Shown: positions 49,801-60,000 of the stretch, piece after piece
How positions within the stretch are numbered: position 1 is the stretch's first letter
Layout: the number at the start of each line of letters is the position of its first letter
Source: Apostichopus japonicus
Lineage: Eukaryota; Echinodermata; Holothuroidea; Aspidochirotida; Stichopodidae
NCBI RefSeq assembly: GCF_037975245.1
Contig: NC_092573.1
Location: 18,734,265 to 18,794,264 of the forward strand
DNA: 60,000 bases
Direction of reading: 5' to 3'
Translations under genes and position numbers: made by a program
Notes under the pieces: generated by a model
What the model was told of the DNA's origin: nothing
The model's input: only the letters and a program-made list of their open reading frames with translations
The model's database searches: none

Positions 49801-52800
49801 TCCAAAAACTCCTTTTTTGAGACATATTTTGGACCTACTTTGTTTTTCAGGATAAAGCACAATACCGTTTGTTCTTTCTTTGTTTGTTAGGTATGTATGT
49901 TTTCCTTCTTTAAATATTTTGATGCTGTATGTGGTGGGGGGGGAGGGGTGAGGGGTATGGGGTGAAACATCACAGTTTCAAGGCAGAATTTGGTCTTGAA
50001 ACTGGTAGATTTAAGTTTAAGAAGAAAGAAGTTATAAAAATGAAATATCTTTTAAGCCTCATGAACATTTGATGAAAACTAGGGGAAACATTATCATATC
50101 AAAGGTGGAGGGAGTCACATTTCTGTTTAAATATTCAACAATTTGAGTAGCTGGATATCAACCAAGGTAAAGATTATTTTGGGTTCAGTATAAGTTTATA
50201 GTACTTAACATAGTAGGTAGGTATTATAGATGGCCAAACACACAGAAGAAAGGGTCACTGAAGGGGTCTAGGTAAGCTATCGTATGTAATCTTCTATGTA
50301 ATCTAGGCTGATCTCTTTAAACAAATTGATCAACATTACACAACCTCGCCTGATAAGAATGAATTATTAACGTCTTGTCATCCGATCGGATTAGGTGTTA
50401 AGTCTTCTAAGATACCCCACACTTTGACCAGCAGTATGCTTAGTCTGAACAAGCCGATGAGAAGCTCTTCGACGGATGGATTGATCTTGAGATTGTTTCA
50501 CCATCTATAATACCTTCCTGACACAAAATATTTTACTTATATGTGATACTTCCACTGTTATTTTCTCAAATGATTGAATCCTAACATAAAATTAGAAAAT
50601 GCTTCATAAAATAAAGATATGTGAATGCACATAGTCAATTTCTCATGTCTACGTTGAATAAGATGTGTCAACTCTGAAATATTCATGTGATTATCTTCAT
50701 ATCAACGTTGAAGTTCACGGTTGAGAGATGCCTAACATTTCAATCTGTTCTCTCTCTCCTTTCGAGCTGAAAAATATCATCCAGCATCTTGGACTTCTCT
50801 TCTATCAGCATCAAAATTTTACATAGCTGTGCATGTCCATGAAAATTGTCTTGTCTTTAACGACTTACAGTAATTAAAATATTCAAAATTATTAGAAAAT
50901 AAGGCAAAATTTATTTTCTACTGAGATAAACTAGTGGTCTACTACCAAATTTGTTGAAAGTCTTTGACTGGTTTAATACTGACCAAACATGTGAGAGATA
51001 CGTCAAAGAAAAATGAATAACTACTAGGCTCTATTATACTGTTTGAATTTCAAGCGATGAATTCTTATGGTAGAATTACCTCAATTGTTTTCTCCCATCA
51101 CAGGAAAGTTATATTTCAAGCAGATCTTAATAAACCACATTGGTATATTTGTTCTTTATATCACAGGAAATGATGATAAAGTTTGTCAAAAAAGTTGCTG
51201 GTATGACTGCAAAATATGCTAGAAAGTTATTAAACTGAGAAAGAGAGATACTAAACTGGTCAGATGCTGAGGACAAAACTTTAACCCTTGTTTTACATGC
51301 TCGGTTACATAATTTCTTACCTTAATATGACAACATTTAGTCTTCTATGAAATATTATATAAAAAAAAAATTAAAAAAACTTCAACCAATTTTTTTTAAA
51401 AATGCTCAAAAATATTGGGTGCTATACTTCTTCTATACGTCTAAAAGTACTACTAATTGGGGGAAGTCTTCAAAAAGCATTTCCAACTACAAAATGAAAA
51501 TTTATCAGTTGAAGGGCAAGTGATGATTTAATTTCAAATGAATGTCATGATTATAAATGGCATGAGTAAGAAGCTTAAAAAGAGATCGATAAATAACACC
51601 AAATTGCACAAAGATGAAAGTAAAATGAAAAAAATATTGTACTCTCCCCTTTCTCCCTGGCCTCAAATTCAAAAGCTCATTTATCTCTCTCTCTCTCTCT
51701 CTCTACATCTCCATTTCCTCCCCCAATGTTTCAATTTTTTTATTTCATGACATCAAATATTTCAGGAACTAATCTCTTTTCTTATATATATGGTCAAATT
51801 TATACCAATGAAACTACGGCTATAGTGACTGGTTCTAAATAAAGCAAGTTTCCCTTTTGGCACCACAATTAATATTTCTCAACACTTGAATGGTTAAATT
51901 AGGAATGTTTAAAAAAAAAAAAAAAAACATGCAATATTGGGCTAGTTTTGAAAGAATACCAGAAAAAAAATTGAAGAATACCATCTCAATAACTAAATCA
52001 TGCTACTACAGAGATAAAACAAAAAGCCTCTAATGACATTACTGTCAACTGGAAATTGCAACTATGAAATGAATTTCCCATTGTTCTACGACTGTCTACT
52101 TATACTGATGACGGAAAGTGTCACTGAAAGCATGGATGAATGAAACACCCCTCCCCTGCCCTCACCCCCCCTATTAGAAACAAGGGTAACTACATTTTTT
52201 ATTATCAAAATAAAAAATCATAATGATATCTAAAGATGCTTATGTAGCACAGTTGTAATATTAATACCTTAATTATATTTACATTTCTGTACACCCTGGT
52301 ATCTTCTTTCTCTTTTCAAAAAAGTTAAAATTGATCAAAGTGTTTTAGATGCTAAAATGTGTTTGTCCTTGGTAGATAGATATTTATTTATTGCCAACCA
52401 AAACCCGAAAAATTTGTTTGTGCAATCGTCAAAAAAAACAACCCCAAAAATAACACACATCCCCAAACACCCTAACCCTCCCCCTCCCATCGATTCCAGA
52501 TGGCAGTATTCATCACAAGATTGCTACGACTGTTTCGGACCAACTGCCATCACAAGGTACAAAAAAAAGTATTTTGAAAATTTCACTTTTTTAGAAATGA
52601 GTGACTTTTGTGCAAGATGAAAGGTTTGAAGCAAGGTTTGAATTAGGGGGTTGGGTTGTGCTGTCCTGAGTCCCCCTGCTCATAACACTGTATTGTTTTT
52701 CCCGTCTCACCTTTGTATTATTAACATGAATACAACAAGGTCTATTTTTTGCCCCCTATTATTAATATCAAAACCTTCTCTTCTCTTTCTACACCCATTA

Positions 52801-52922
52801 CATTGAGCGAGTCCAAAAAAGTTCCTGCTATCAAAAGCAGAATCTTTTGTACAGTATTTACATACCTTTGAAAAGCTACTTACTCAAAAAACTTGACTGA
52901 AGACTGTGTTGTAAAAATTGAT
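46805..52922. other. Intergenic spacer between GH31-A and gene C
   Basis: Apart from the SINE at 47975-48282, a GC-rich ggcgggcc repeat at 49285-49340 and short simple repeats, nothing recognisable. Several open frames of 60-90 codons lack domains and splice support. The 3' untranslated region of gene C probably occupies the right end; AATAAA-like motifs occur on the minus strand near 52385. Confidence 0.4.
47975..48282 (-). repeat. tRNA-derived SINE with LINE-type tail
   Basis: On the minus strand, a tRNA-like head (TGGCCCATTGGCTAAGG, degenerate B box GGTTTGATTC), then TTGTGTCCTTGGGCA and GCCTCTCTCCACCCAGG, ending AAGCACTATATAAATCA and an ATT-rich tail. This is the deuterostome-type SINE layout with a CR1/L2-like 3' end. 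The intronic copy at 31575-31935 belongs to the same family. Confidence 0.8.
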
Positions 52923-53647
52923 CTACTTTGGGGAGGCTGCTTTCTTAGTGACGATCTTGTGCCACTGGCTGTGGACGTATTTCGCCGATGGTTGCAGGAC
53001 GTCCGAATAGAGGTGGTTTGCTTGGTGGATGGCATAATCCCTGCTGGGGCGATAGTATAAACTCTCCACCATCTTGACCTGATGGGCTTTCCTAACAGGA
53101 TCCAGGAAGTCCACTTTGGTCTCAAAGAGAACCACGATAAATATGACGATTGCACAAACCAACAGGGCCAGCGTTAGCAGAGCCTTGGCGAGTATCCCGG
53201 ACCCCTTCTGTTCAGCCTCCTTCTCCTTCTCTGTATGACTTACGTGGTTGTTCTCCTTGCCTCTACTGACCGACTGTGGTGGTGGTACATTGCTGATGCT
53301 CTCATCCTCTCGTCTGACTGGGATGGATTCTACGTGGTTAGAGACCTCTGCCTGAATGATTTCCTCCAACGGTGGTGGCTGTTCGTCTTCTTGTACCTCT
53401 TGAACCTTAGCAAACTGTTCCAGTTCCTCTATCCTCCCGAAATCGGTCATTTCGTCCGCCGGTCTGATCTCCTCCATGACGTGGAGGATCTCGGCATCCG
53501 TCTGCTCCTTCTCCATCTGATCCGGCGCGGCGGTCACTGGGTCTTCCGAATCTAATGAGGGCGGCATCAGCTTACCCTCCGCATCCTTCTCGTAGAGCTT
53601 CAACGGGGAGGGAGGGTTCTCCTCCATAACAGGGGTACAACCAGACA
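52923..53647 (-). CDS. Gene C last exon
   Basis: 725 bp, acceptor tttcttcag, frame set by joining phase 1 from 55081. An internal ATG (PVMEENPPS) 13 codons' worth downstream could be taken as a start, but the in-phase upstream exons argue against that. Holds the acidic region, membrane segment and C-terminal tail. Confidence 0.82.
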
Positions 53648-56600
53648 CTGAAGAAAGAAAGTGAGACAGGAAAACAATTGGTTGAGATGTTGCTGCAGCT
53701 GAGTAGAAGCTAATATCTGATAACCACATCATTCAAAATGGCAAACTGAAGAAGATCTTAAAGTACTATACAAGATGGAGCCAGACAAACATTTTGCAGT
53801 TATAACCAGATGGGGAAGGATCTGAAAGTTGCACTGCCTGGGAGAACAGTCATTTGGAATATTACCATCTAGCATTTTTCTTCAACCTTTGCTGGATTCT
53901 AGAAAGGTCTCTCCTGTCCATTTTTCAAGACTTGCATATTTCCTAATCTTCTAAGATTCAACTATGACTTAATCATTAGTTCCACCATTGTTTTTATTTT
54001 TATTTTCATCTATCACACACAGGCTTCTGGAGTGGATTTGATAACATCTGTTTTACTCTCTTTTCATTCTAATGAATGGACCCACTGTACCATCTATCCT
54101 CTCAGCAAGTAGCATTACTTTATGAGGCACACATCATACTTTGAAAGTCTACACCATATCATCCACATAAAACCTGACTTACTCTCGGATGAATATTCCA
54201 CTCCAATCTATTATTTCATGATCATCTTTGCACTGTGAATCCTTGGTAGCATATATTTTAAAACCACCGGTAACTAGGGAGTTATCAGTGTATGGTATAG
54301 TATCTACCATACAAGTAGCCTTCTATAAAGTCTATTTTATAACCACTTCATAAAATGTACACAAATTTATAGACCTCCTTTATGGTACGTTCAAGAGGTT
54401 AAATCACTGTATCGAAGCGAACCACATACGAGGACTGCTTCTGGTGTTACTTATTATAGAGAGCAAATTTAATTGGCATTATCTAACCATTTTACATGAT
54501 CAGTTAAATGTATCTGCTACAAGACAGTTTCTGTAGACCTGACCGTTGTTCTGGACAGAGGTTGTTACAGAAGTTATGTTGAGACGTTAAATGCAATTAA
54601 CTAACATTAAAATTTATGCTAATGGATAGTTTTCCATGGCAAGTGTAGTCACATGGGAACAACAGCAGCACTTTAAGGTATTTTCCATTCACCTTTTAAT
54701 AAACATCCTTCAAATCTAAGTGTGAATTTCACATTGTCTTTTGGCTTTTGTTGCGTACATGTTTAGAAGTGCTACAAACAGACCACAGAAACCGTAACAA
54801 ACTTCTTAGCTTTGAAGATCTTTTCAAACTTTATACATAGTATCACATTTTGGCAGCCCATGTGAGATTCTTCAGACATTGTGTCTTTTACAAGGTTCTT
54901 ACATGAGTATGCACTGCCTATAATGATATATAATCGCAATGATTGTGAGCATTACACACAAACAGACTAACAGACAGGGCCTCATGTCTGTCTGTTACTA
55001 ACAGATTGGACCACTGGGTTTTCATCTGCCTTTGACTAAATACGAAAGACAACAAAATATAGAACAGTGTTGGTGCTCACCATCAGCATCATCGTTCAAT
55101 GATCTTGACCTTCTGCTCTTGACCTGCGGCTTCAATCTTGATAAAATTACAAGAAAGAAAAGAAACATTAAAACGTTGCTTCAAAAGAATATGAAACACC
55201 TACAGAAAATGATGATTTTAAGTGTGGAAGTGTTTCGAGGAGCCATGGAATGAAACAGAATAGCACAGGAAAGAAAGGGAAATTCATATAAAGAGATACA
55301 AGGTCCAAAAGTTGGGAGCTAGTAAACTTGCCAAAAAATAACAGAAGGTACAAAATTATAAGAAAATTTAAGACAGAATAACACGAGAAGAAACGCAGAA
55401 AATACAGAGTTTGCCACAAAAAAAAAAGAGAAAAGGAAGTTAGAATCAGCCAAATAATTTTGCTACAAACCTATTGACCGAAGGTTCATCTCTCTTTATG
55501 CTTTGACTCTTTTCCTGAGCATCCTTCAACGTCGTACCCCTGTATCGGAAAGCAAACATAAAATATTCAATTTTCATCTGAAGAAGCGTAATAAATCAGC
55601 GACTTCCCCATTTCGTTAACATTACACACTCTTTAGTTAAACCAGTCGAGTCTCGTTTCAAAATAACGAAGAGAGAGACAAGACTGGTGCTTTAAAACTT
55701 ACTCAAAATTAACTGAAGAAGATCCTGTGGTTTCTACAAGTGTAAGTACAGTTACACATGGCTGACTTAAATCTTGACCAGCTTAAATGAGAAACTTTAT
55801 AATGGTGGCAGCATTTATGTTTTAGGGAGGAAATTTTTTTTTTTGCAGTAATAAAATGGTCTCATAACACTGACAATAGTTATCTTGGATAACAATAAAA
55901 AATCCAAGCATTTTGCTATCAGGTTGGTTCCATACTTTCTCTCACCACTAAATAAAATTGAACAGAAGTTCTTTTTGTTGCACCTTTTTTTTCTTTTCTT
56001 GCATTACATTAAGTCTGACATTTTAATGGTTTGATATCCATAATGCCATGTAAACAAAAGGGTAACAAGACAAATATACATGCATCACAAAAGGTTGAAT
56101 TAATTCAAAGGAAAACCTTCCAGAAAGTTCAATACTTTATTGCCAAGATATCAATTTGTCAGAAACAGTTGTTCCCCCCACCCCCCCCCCCCTCCAGCAC
56201 CCCATGAAAAAGTTGGTCCCTCTCATGCCAAAGCAAAAAAGTACAGACTTTGGTAAGACTGAAGAAGAAAAGAGACCTATTTTGTGGAACTAGATAGGAC
56301 CCATATGAAAGGTGCCCTGGGTTAATTTTGTTCATTATCTGGCAATAGTCGTAACACATCGGATGCTAATTAGCGCATTCATCGAAATAAGGACGGCCAA
56401 ATGCTTATCTCTTTACACAAATTGTGAGTGATACTAGATGACTATAGCCCCATCACATAGGATAAATACACTTAGTGACAATGCGTCATGCACACAAAAG
56501 GTTAATGCAAAGAAAACCCTTTCAGAACGTTCAGAAAGTTATTGCCAAAATACCAATTTGTCAGAAACAGTTGTTCCCCCCCCCCTCCAACACCCCATGA

Positions 56601-58207
56601 AAAAGATGGTTCCTCTCATGCCAGAACAAACACTACAGACTTTGGTAAGACTTACTTGAACCTAAAGGAGTTCCTCTTTAAGATGAAGCTGCCACTCCTA
56701 CGTAGGGTCAGCTGGGGGTTATTCCTGTCATGAGATAAAAAGACAGATGTTGATTAAAGAAGGAAGTACATCCAAAGAGACATCCTGCTACCAGAGAGTA
56801 CAGGAGACTTACGTCTTATAATAGTACAGAGTTTGTGCATGATTCAAAAGAGAACAGTACTGATTGATTCACAGCGTATACTGAACGGGTGGGTGGTTCA
56901 CCAGGAATAAACATGTTAGGAGACGCCATCTGAAGCCCAAACCACACAACTATTGATGTTAGTAAGCACGAAGGGAAGGGTTGGTAAAATACCTTGAGAA
57001 CCATCTGGAACAAGGTGTGGGGAAATTCACATTCCACGCAGAAATATTGCACAAACAGTTTTATATCATTTTCATAAATGTCGCACAAATTTTATATAAA
57101 GTATTGAACCAGACAGCCAACTAGCTTAGTGATCCCTTGCCACATTCTGAGGGAATTCCGTAAACGAAGTATTTCTAAAAGAAATAACAGAAAAATATAA
57201 CAGGACAAGAGGTGTTACAGCGGTGTGAGATAAAATGCATCAAGAGAGTTTACACCATTTCTTTTCATTGTGAAGAACACTTGTTTATCACCAGTGCAAT
57301 CAATAGTGGGAGGTTGCTAGTACTAGCAAATCATGTTTGAGGGAATTTCGGCTACGTTCTCCATCCCTGCACCAATCAAGGAGGAATACCAGCTTGTATC
57401 AAATCTCCTTTTTTCCTTCTGTGAGTATTATTCAAAGGGTTACATATGCATGGTGTCTTTTTCCTTTCTACTCCTGGTCAATCAAGTCTGATGGATCAGG
57501 GTGTACCCTAGCATATAACCACCTCTTCAAGTAGAGGCAGGTGATTCTATGAAAGTTATATGCATCATCACATCTGACCTTATAAAGACACTGTAGATGA
57601 ACTTTCACCACAAGTTATGACCTAACTGGCAAGGCCCAGTATTCAACAAGAACTACGAGCAACATCAATCTCTTCTTTTTTTAGCTTTTCTCTAACAATG
57701 ATGATGGAAAAAGACCTCTAAATGACCCTTGACCTGAACAATATGAAACAAACCCAAATGAGCAATCATGCACTTAAGAATCCTTTGCATGAAAGAACCA
57801 CAATGGAAATTTTCTGCCAAAAAATAGGATAAGCAGTTATTCTTTCCATCTCTGCAAAAGTTGGGATTGCACAAAATACATGCTATCGGCAAACGATATT
57901 TATCTTGCTTCGAAAAGCGGAAAAATTGGTGATGAGATAATACAAAACTTTCACAGACAATCATTACATACAGTAGCAGCCTTATATTTAAATGATAGGA
58001 TACAGTACTGATTCATACAGCATAGTCCATAACGTTATGAGAGTGCAGAAGTTTACCGGGGACAGGTGAATATGGAGCAGGACGTTAATCATCCCTGCCC
58101 ACAGAATTTACTCACGAGAAGAATGCCTGCTGTTCTAATGCACATCTACCGGCATGTTCCGCTTCTGCGCTTGATGAAAAGTGAAACGACCTTTTCACTT
58201 TGGTAGC
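52923..58207 (-). CDS. Gene C: acidic single-pass membrane protein, C-terminal 336 residues
   Basis: Five exons join in phase: 58207-58116, 56724-56656, 55539-55471, 55136-55081, 53647-52923 (stop TAG at 52923). The N-terminal part visible is basic and Ser-rich (SGSFILKRNSFRF, KSRRSRSLNDDAD). A long acidic, Glu/Pro-rich stretch follows, then a polybasic/charged segment (HTEKEKEAEQKGSG), a 20-residue hydrophobic segment (LLTLALLVCAIVIFIVVLFE) and a 67-residue tail with DFLDPVRKAHQVKMVESLYY and PSAKYVHSQWHKIV. With one hydrophobic segment near the C-terminus and no signal peptide seen, a type II or near-tail-anchored topology fits. I do not recognise the family. 5' exons before 58207 were not found. 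Confidence 0.75.
55081..55136 (-). CDS. Gene C small exon (56 bp)
   Basis: Acceptor ttttatcaag, donor GTGAGC, phase 2 to 1. Encodes LKPQVKSRRSRSLNDDAD, a basic, Ser/Arg stretch typical of phosphorylation sites. Confidence 0.6.
55471..55539 (-). CDS. Gene C exon (69 bp)
   Basis: Acceptor cgatacag, donor GTTTGT (weak), phase 2 to 2. Encodes GTTLKDAQEKSQSIKRDEPS. Confidence 0.6.
56105..56258. repeat. Intronic duplicate of the exon-flanking segment (copy 1)
   Basis: An imperfect direct copy of 56500-56654 sharing caatttgtcagaaacagttg, a poly-C run and caccccatgaaaaag. It lacks the adjacent exon. Confidence 0.8.
56500..56654. repeat. Intronic segment next to gene C exon (copy 2)
   Basis: The second copy of the duplicated segment; its right end stops within a few bases of the donor of the 56656-56724 exon. 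Confidence 0.8.
56656..56724 (-). CDS. Gene C exon (69 bp)
   Basis: Acceptor catgacag, donor GTAAGT, phase 2 to 2. Encodes NNPQLTLRRSGSFILKRNSF. Same length as the next exon, which suggests but does not prove an old duplication. Confidence 0.65.
58116..58207 (-). CDS. Gene C first exon located (92 bp)
   Basis: Acceptor gatttcag, donor GTGAGT, phase 0 to 2. Encodes ATKVKRSFHFSSSAEAEHAG and ALEQQAFFS. It has an acceptor and no ATG, so the true start lies further right. Confidence 0.6.
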
Positions 58208-60000
58208 CTGAAATCCAAAATGCAAACAATAACTTATACATTGGAACTGATGTTACTATCTTTCAAAACAATAAATATATACAGGGAACTGAAGTATTGA
58301 ATCTAGCGGTACTATCCATGGTCTAGACAAATTAACCGTGGGGGTTATAGAGGTAGGTCTGCAAATATTAACACCCTGAAAAAACAGCACTAATACCCAA
58401 CTGTTCATTTAAGGAAATGCAGCATTTCGGCAGTTACCCTGCCAAGCATCACATACCACACACTATTCATAATGAGATTTTCCTACAGTTTTCCACAAAA
58501 TGGACTAAATTAGCAATTTATGCATGATTTCAGTAGATTTTGAAAGCACTGTCAGTCAGGCACTTTTGGATATTAATATTAGTATACAATGGGTAAATTG
58601 TAATTTTTTTTGAGAAAAGGTGACCAGATCACCCAAGTGACGATAGTGAGGGTGCTTTGGGTATGAGAGTCCGGAAGTGAAAGTGCTATTTGAATTTGGG
58701 GTTCCGTACTGAATGTTGATAACACAGTTCCATATATGCACGCAGAATAACTGGTCATAGTTGGTGGAAACGATACTACTCATTACTAACTAACGTGTGC
58801 GGAAAAACTCTACTACAAATGCTAGTTGGCTGGCCTTGTTCATGTCATTCTAATTACTGTATGTTTTCAACTAGGTGGGAAGATGTCATATACTGACCAC
58901 GCTTTCTACCTAAGATTGTGTATAGCCCCTCCACATCATAAGCAAAGGCCCCACCCTAAGGCATTGTAAACAAGCCAGAGCCTTCTCAAAAATGCATTAT
59001 CATAATACACAAGGGAGAATCAATGTACACAATTAAGGCCTTCTGTATGGAAAGAAATAAGGTACACATTGAAATGCAGGGCAGCGATAACAAGCTCTCT
59101 CTCTGCCGAAAATTTCTTCATATTTTCCCCTTTAAATTGTTGGAAGTTTCTAACCTAGCAGCATCTTCTTCAAAGACAACATTGCACAGGAGGCTTGTTC
59201 CTGTAGATAAGCAGTTTTTAAAAGTATTCTTACTCTCCATTTAAATTCAATTGAGGGGAGGGGGTGTAGAGTTAAGTACTGAAATTTTCATCTACTTAGA
59301 GAATTTGCATATTTAATCATCTGTTAAAAGAATGAGATGAATAAACCGTTTCATCAGACTCTATCATTTTAAAATGGTTTTGAAAATAGATGAGTTACCA
59401 AGTTCAGACAATGTTGTACAAAGGCAAACCTAAAGCCCTATAACAGTATGTCAAGCTTTTATTTAATCATTTACTTTTATTTCCTTTAATTTACTGTTTT
59501 TCTTCCTCTTTTATTTGTTTAATGTACTTTACTACACCACAAGCATCTGATGGTCTCTGCAACTAAAGCATGGAAATCAGCATTTTCTTTGAAGATTCTC
59601 AACACAGATTTTCTTAGTAATGCAGGAATAAAATTCCACTTTAAAGGTGTTGTGCAGTGTTGCAAGTTTTTGTTTCTTAATCAGACAACCCAAAATTATG
59701 TCATCTGAGGAATGTCCAGTCCGTTGTACACTGGACAACCAGAAAACTGAAGAACAACCAGTTCATAGACAGTATAAAGAACACCACTCTGTATACCTTG
59801 CAATTATGACTAAGTTGTAAAATCATCTTCGCCATCAGGACAATTTTACAATGTCAATAAAATGCTCAGGTTGTAGGAGTGATTTTGAAGAACCAGAAAA
59901 CTCTAAATATCTGAGGAACAACCGGTTTACTAGACAGTAAAAGCATTCGGCAAACTTTCCAATGTACAGGACAAAAACCTTTACTGTTTGAACAATCACA
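58208..60000. other. Right edge, upstream of gene C exons found
   Basis: Probably intron of gene C. A short minus-strand frame near 59240 (MESKNTFKNC) ends at a possible GT donor, but its phase does not join the 58207 exon, so I did not accept it. Confidence 0.35.

Noticed and set aside
53235-53555. Plus-strand open frame of 106 codons
   Set aside because: Antisense shadow of the gene C last exon.
59100-59240. First exon of gene C (MESKNTFKNC)
   Set aside because: Its donor phase gives an immediate stop when joined to the 58207 exon.

Overview
This is a gene-sparse, repeat-rich eukaryotic window. Introns with GT-AG junctions, long AT microsatellites, tRNA-derived SINEs, a LINE fragment, Penelope-like retroelements and short inverted-repeat DNA transposons all point to an animal nuclear genome. 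The protein similarities and SINE type suggest a marine invertebrate deuterostome such as an echinoderm. That placement is inference and no species marker was seen.

Three gene loci were resolved, all on the minus strand. (1) GH31-A, 46640 down to 22723: 22 coding exons that join in phase into 952 residues of a membrane-anchored, trefoil-bearing family 31 alpha-glucosidase of the maltase-glucoamylase/sucrase-isomaltase type. The nucleophile (DMNEP) and acid/base (HWLGD) motifs are intact. Only the short last exon was not located. (2) GH31-B, 2017 down to 344: the first three exons of a tandem paralogue with identical exon 2 and exon 3 lengths and phases, running off the left edge. A decayed third copy of the first exon lies inside intron 1 of GH31-A (43.1-42.0 kb). 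(3) Gene C, 58207 down to 52923: five in-phase exons encoding the C-terminal 336 residues of an unrecognised acidic single-pass membrane protein.

Layout from left to right: GH31-B 5' end (0.3-2.0 kb); a spacer with a tRNA-related repeat (4.3 kb) and a short minisatellite (5.5 kb); a tandem-repeat complex at 5.8-15.2 kb in which a 19-bp minisatellite is flanked and interleaved with two related arrays of exon-like units and is interrupted by inverted-repeat elements; a Penelope-like fragment (16-17 kb); AT-rich spacer (17-22.7 kb); GH31-A with large repeat-filled introns; a spacer with one SINE (46.8-52.9 kb); and gene C.

The two GH31 genes would make ecto-enzymes that hydrolyse alpha-1,4-linked (possibly alpha-1,6-linked) glucose oligosaccharides at a cell surface, presumably in the gut. 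The most unusual structures are the exon-like tandem arrays, a near-perfect 1.45-kb palindrome of a Penelope-like element beside an exon 5 splice donor, and a set of elements with matched 8-bp target duplications, two of which carry internal tandem repeats.
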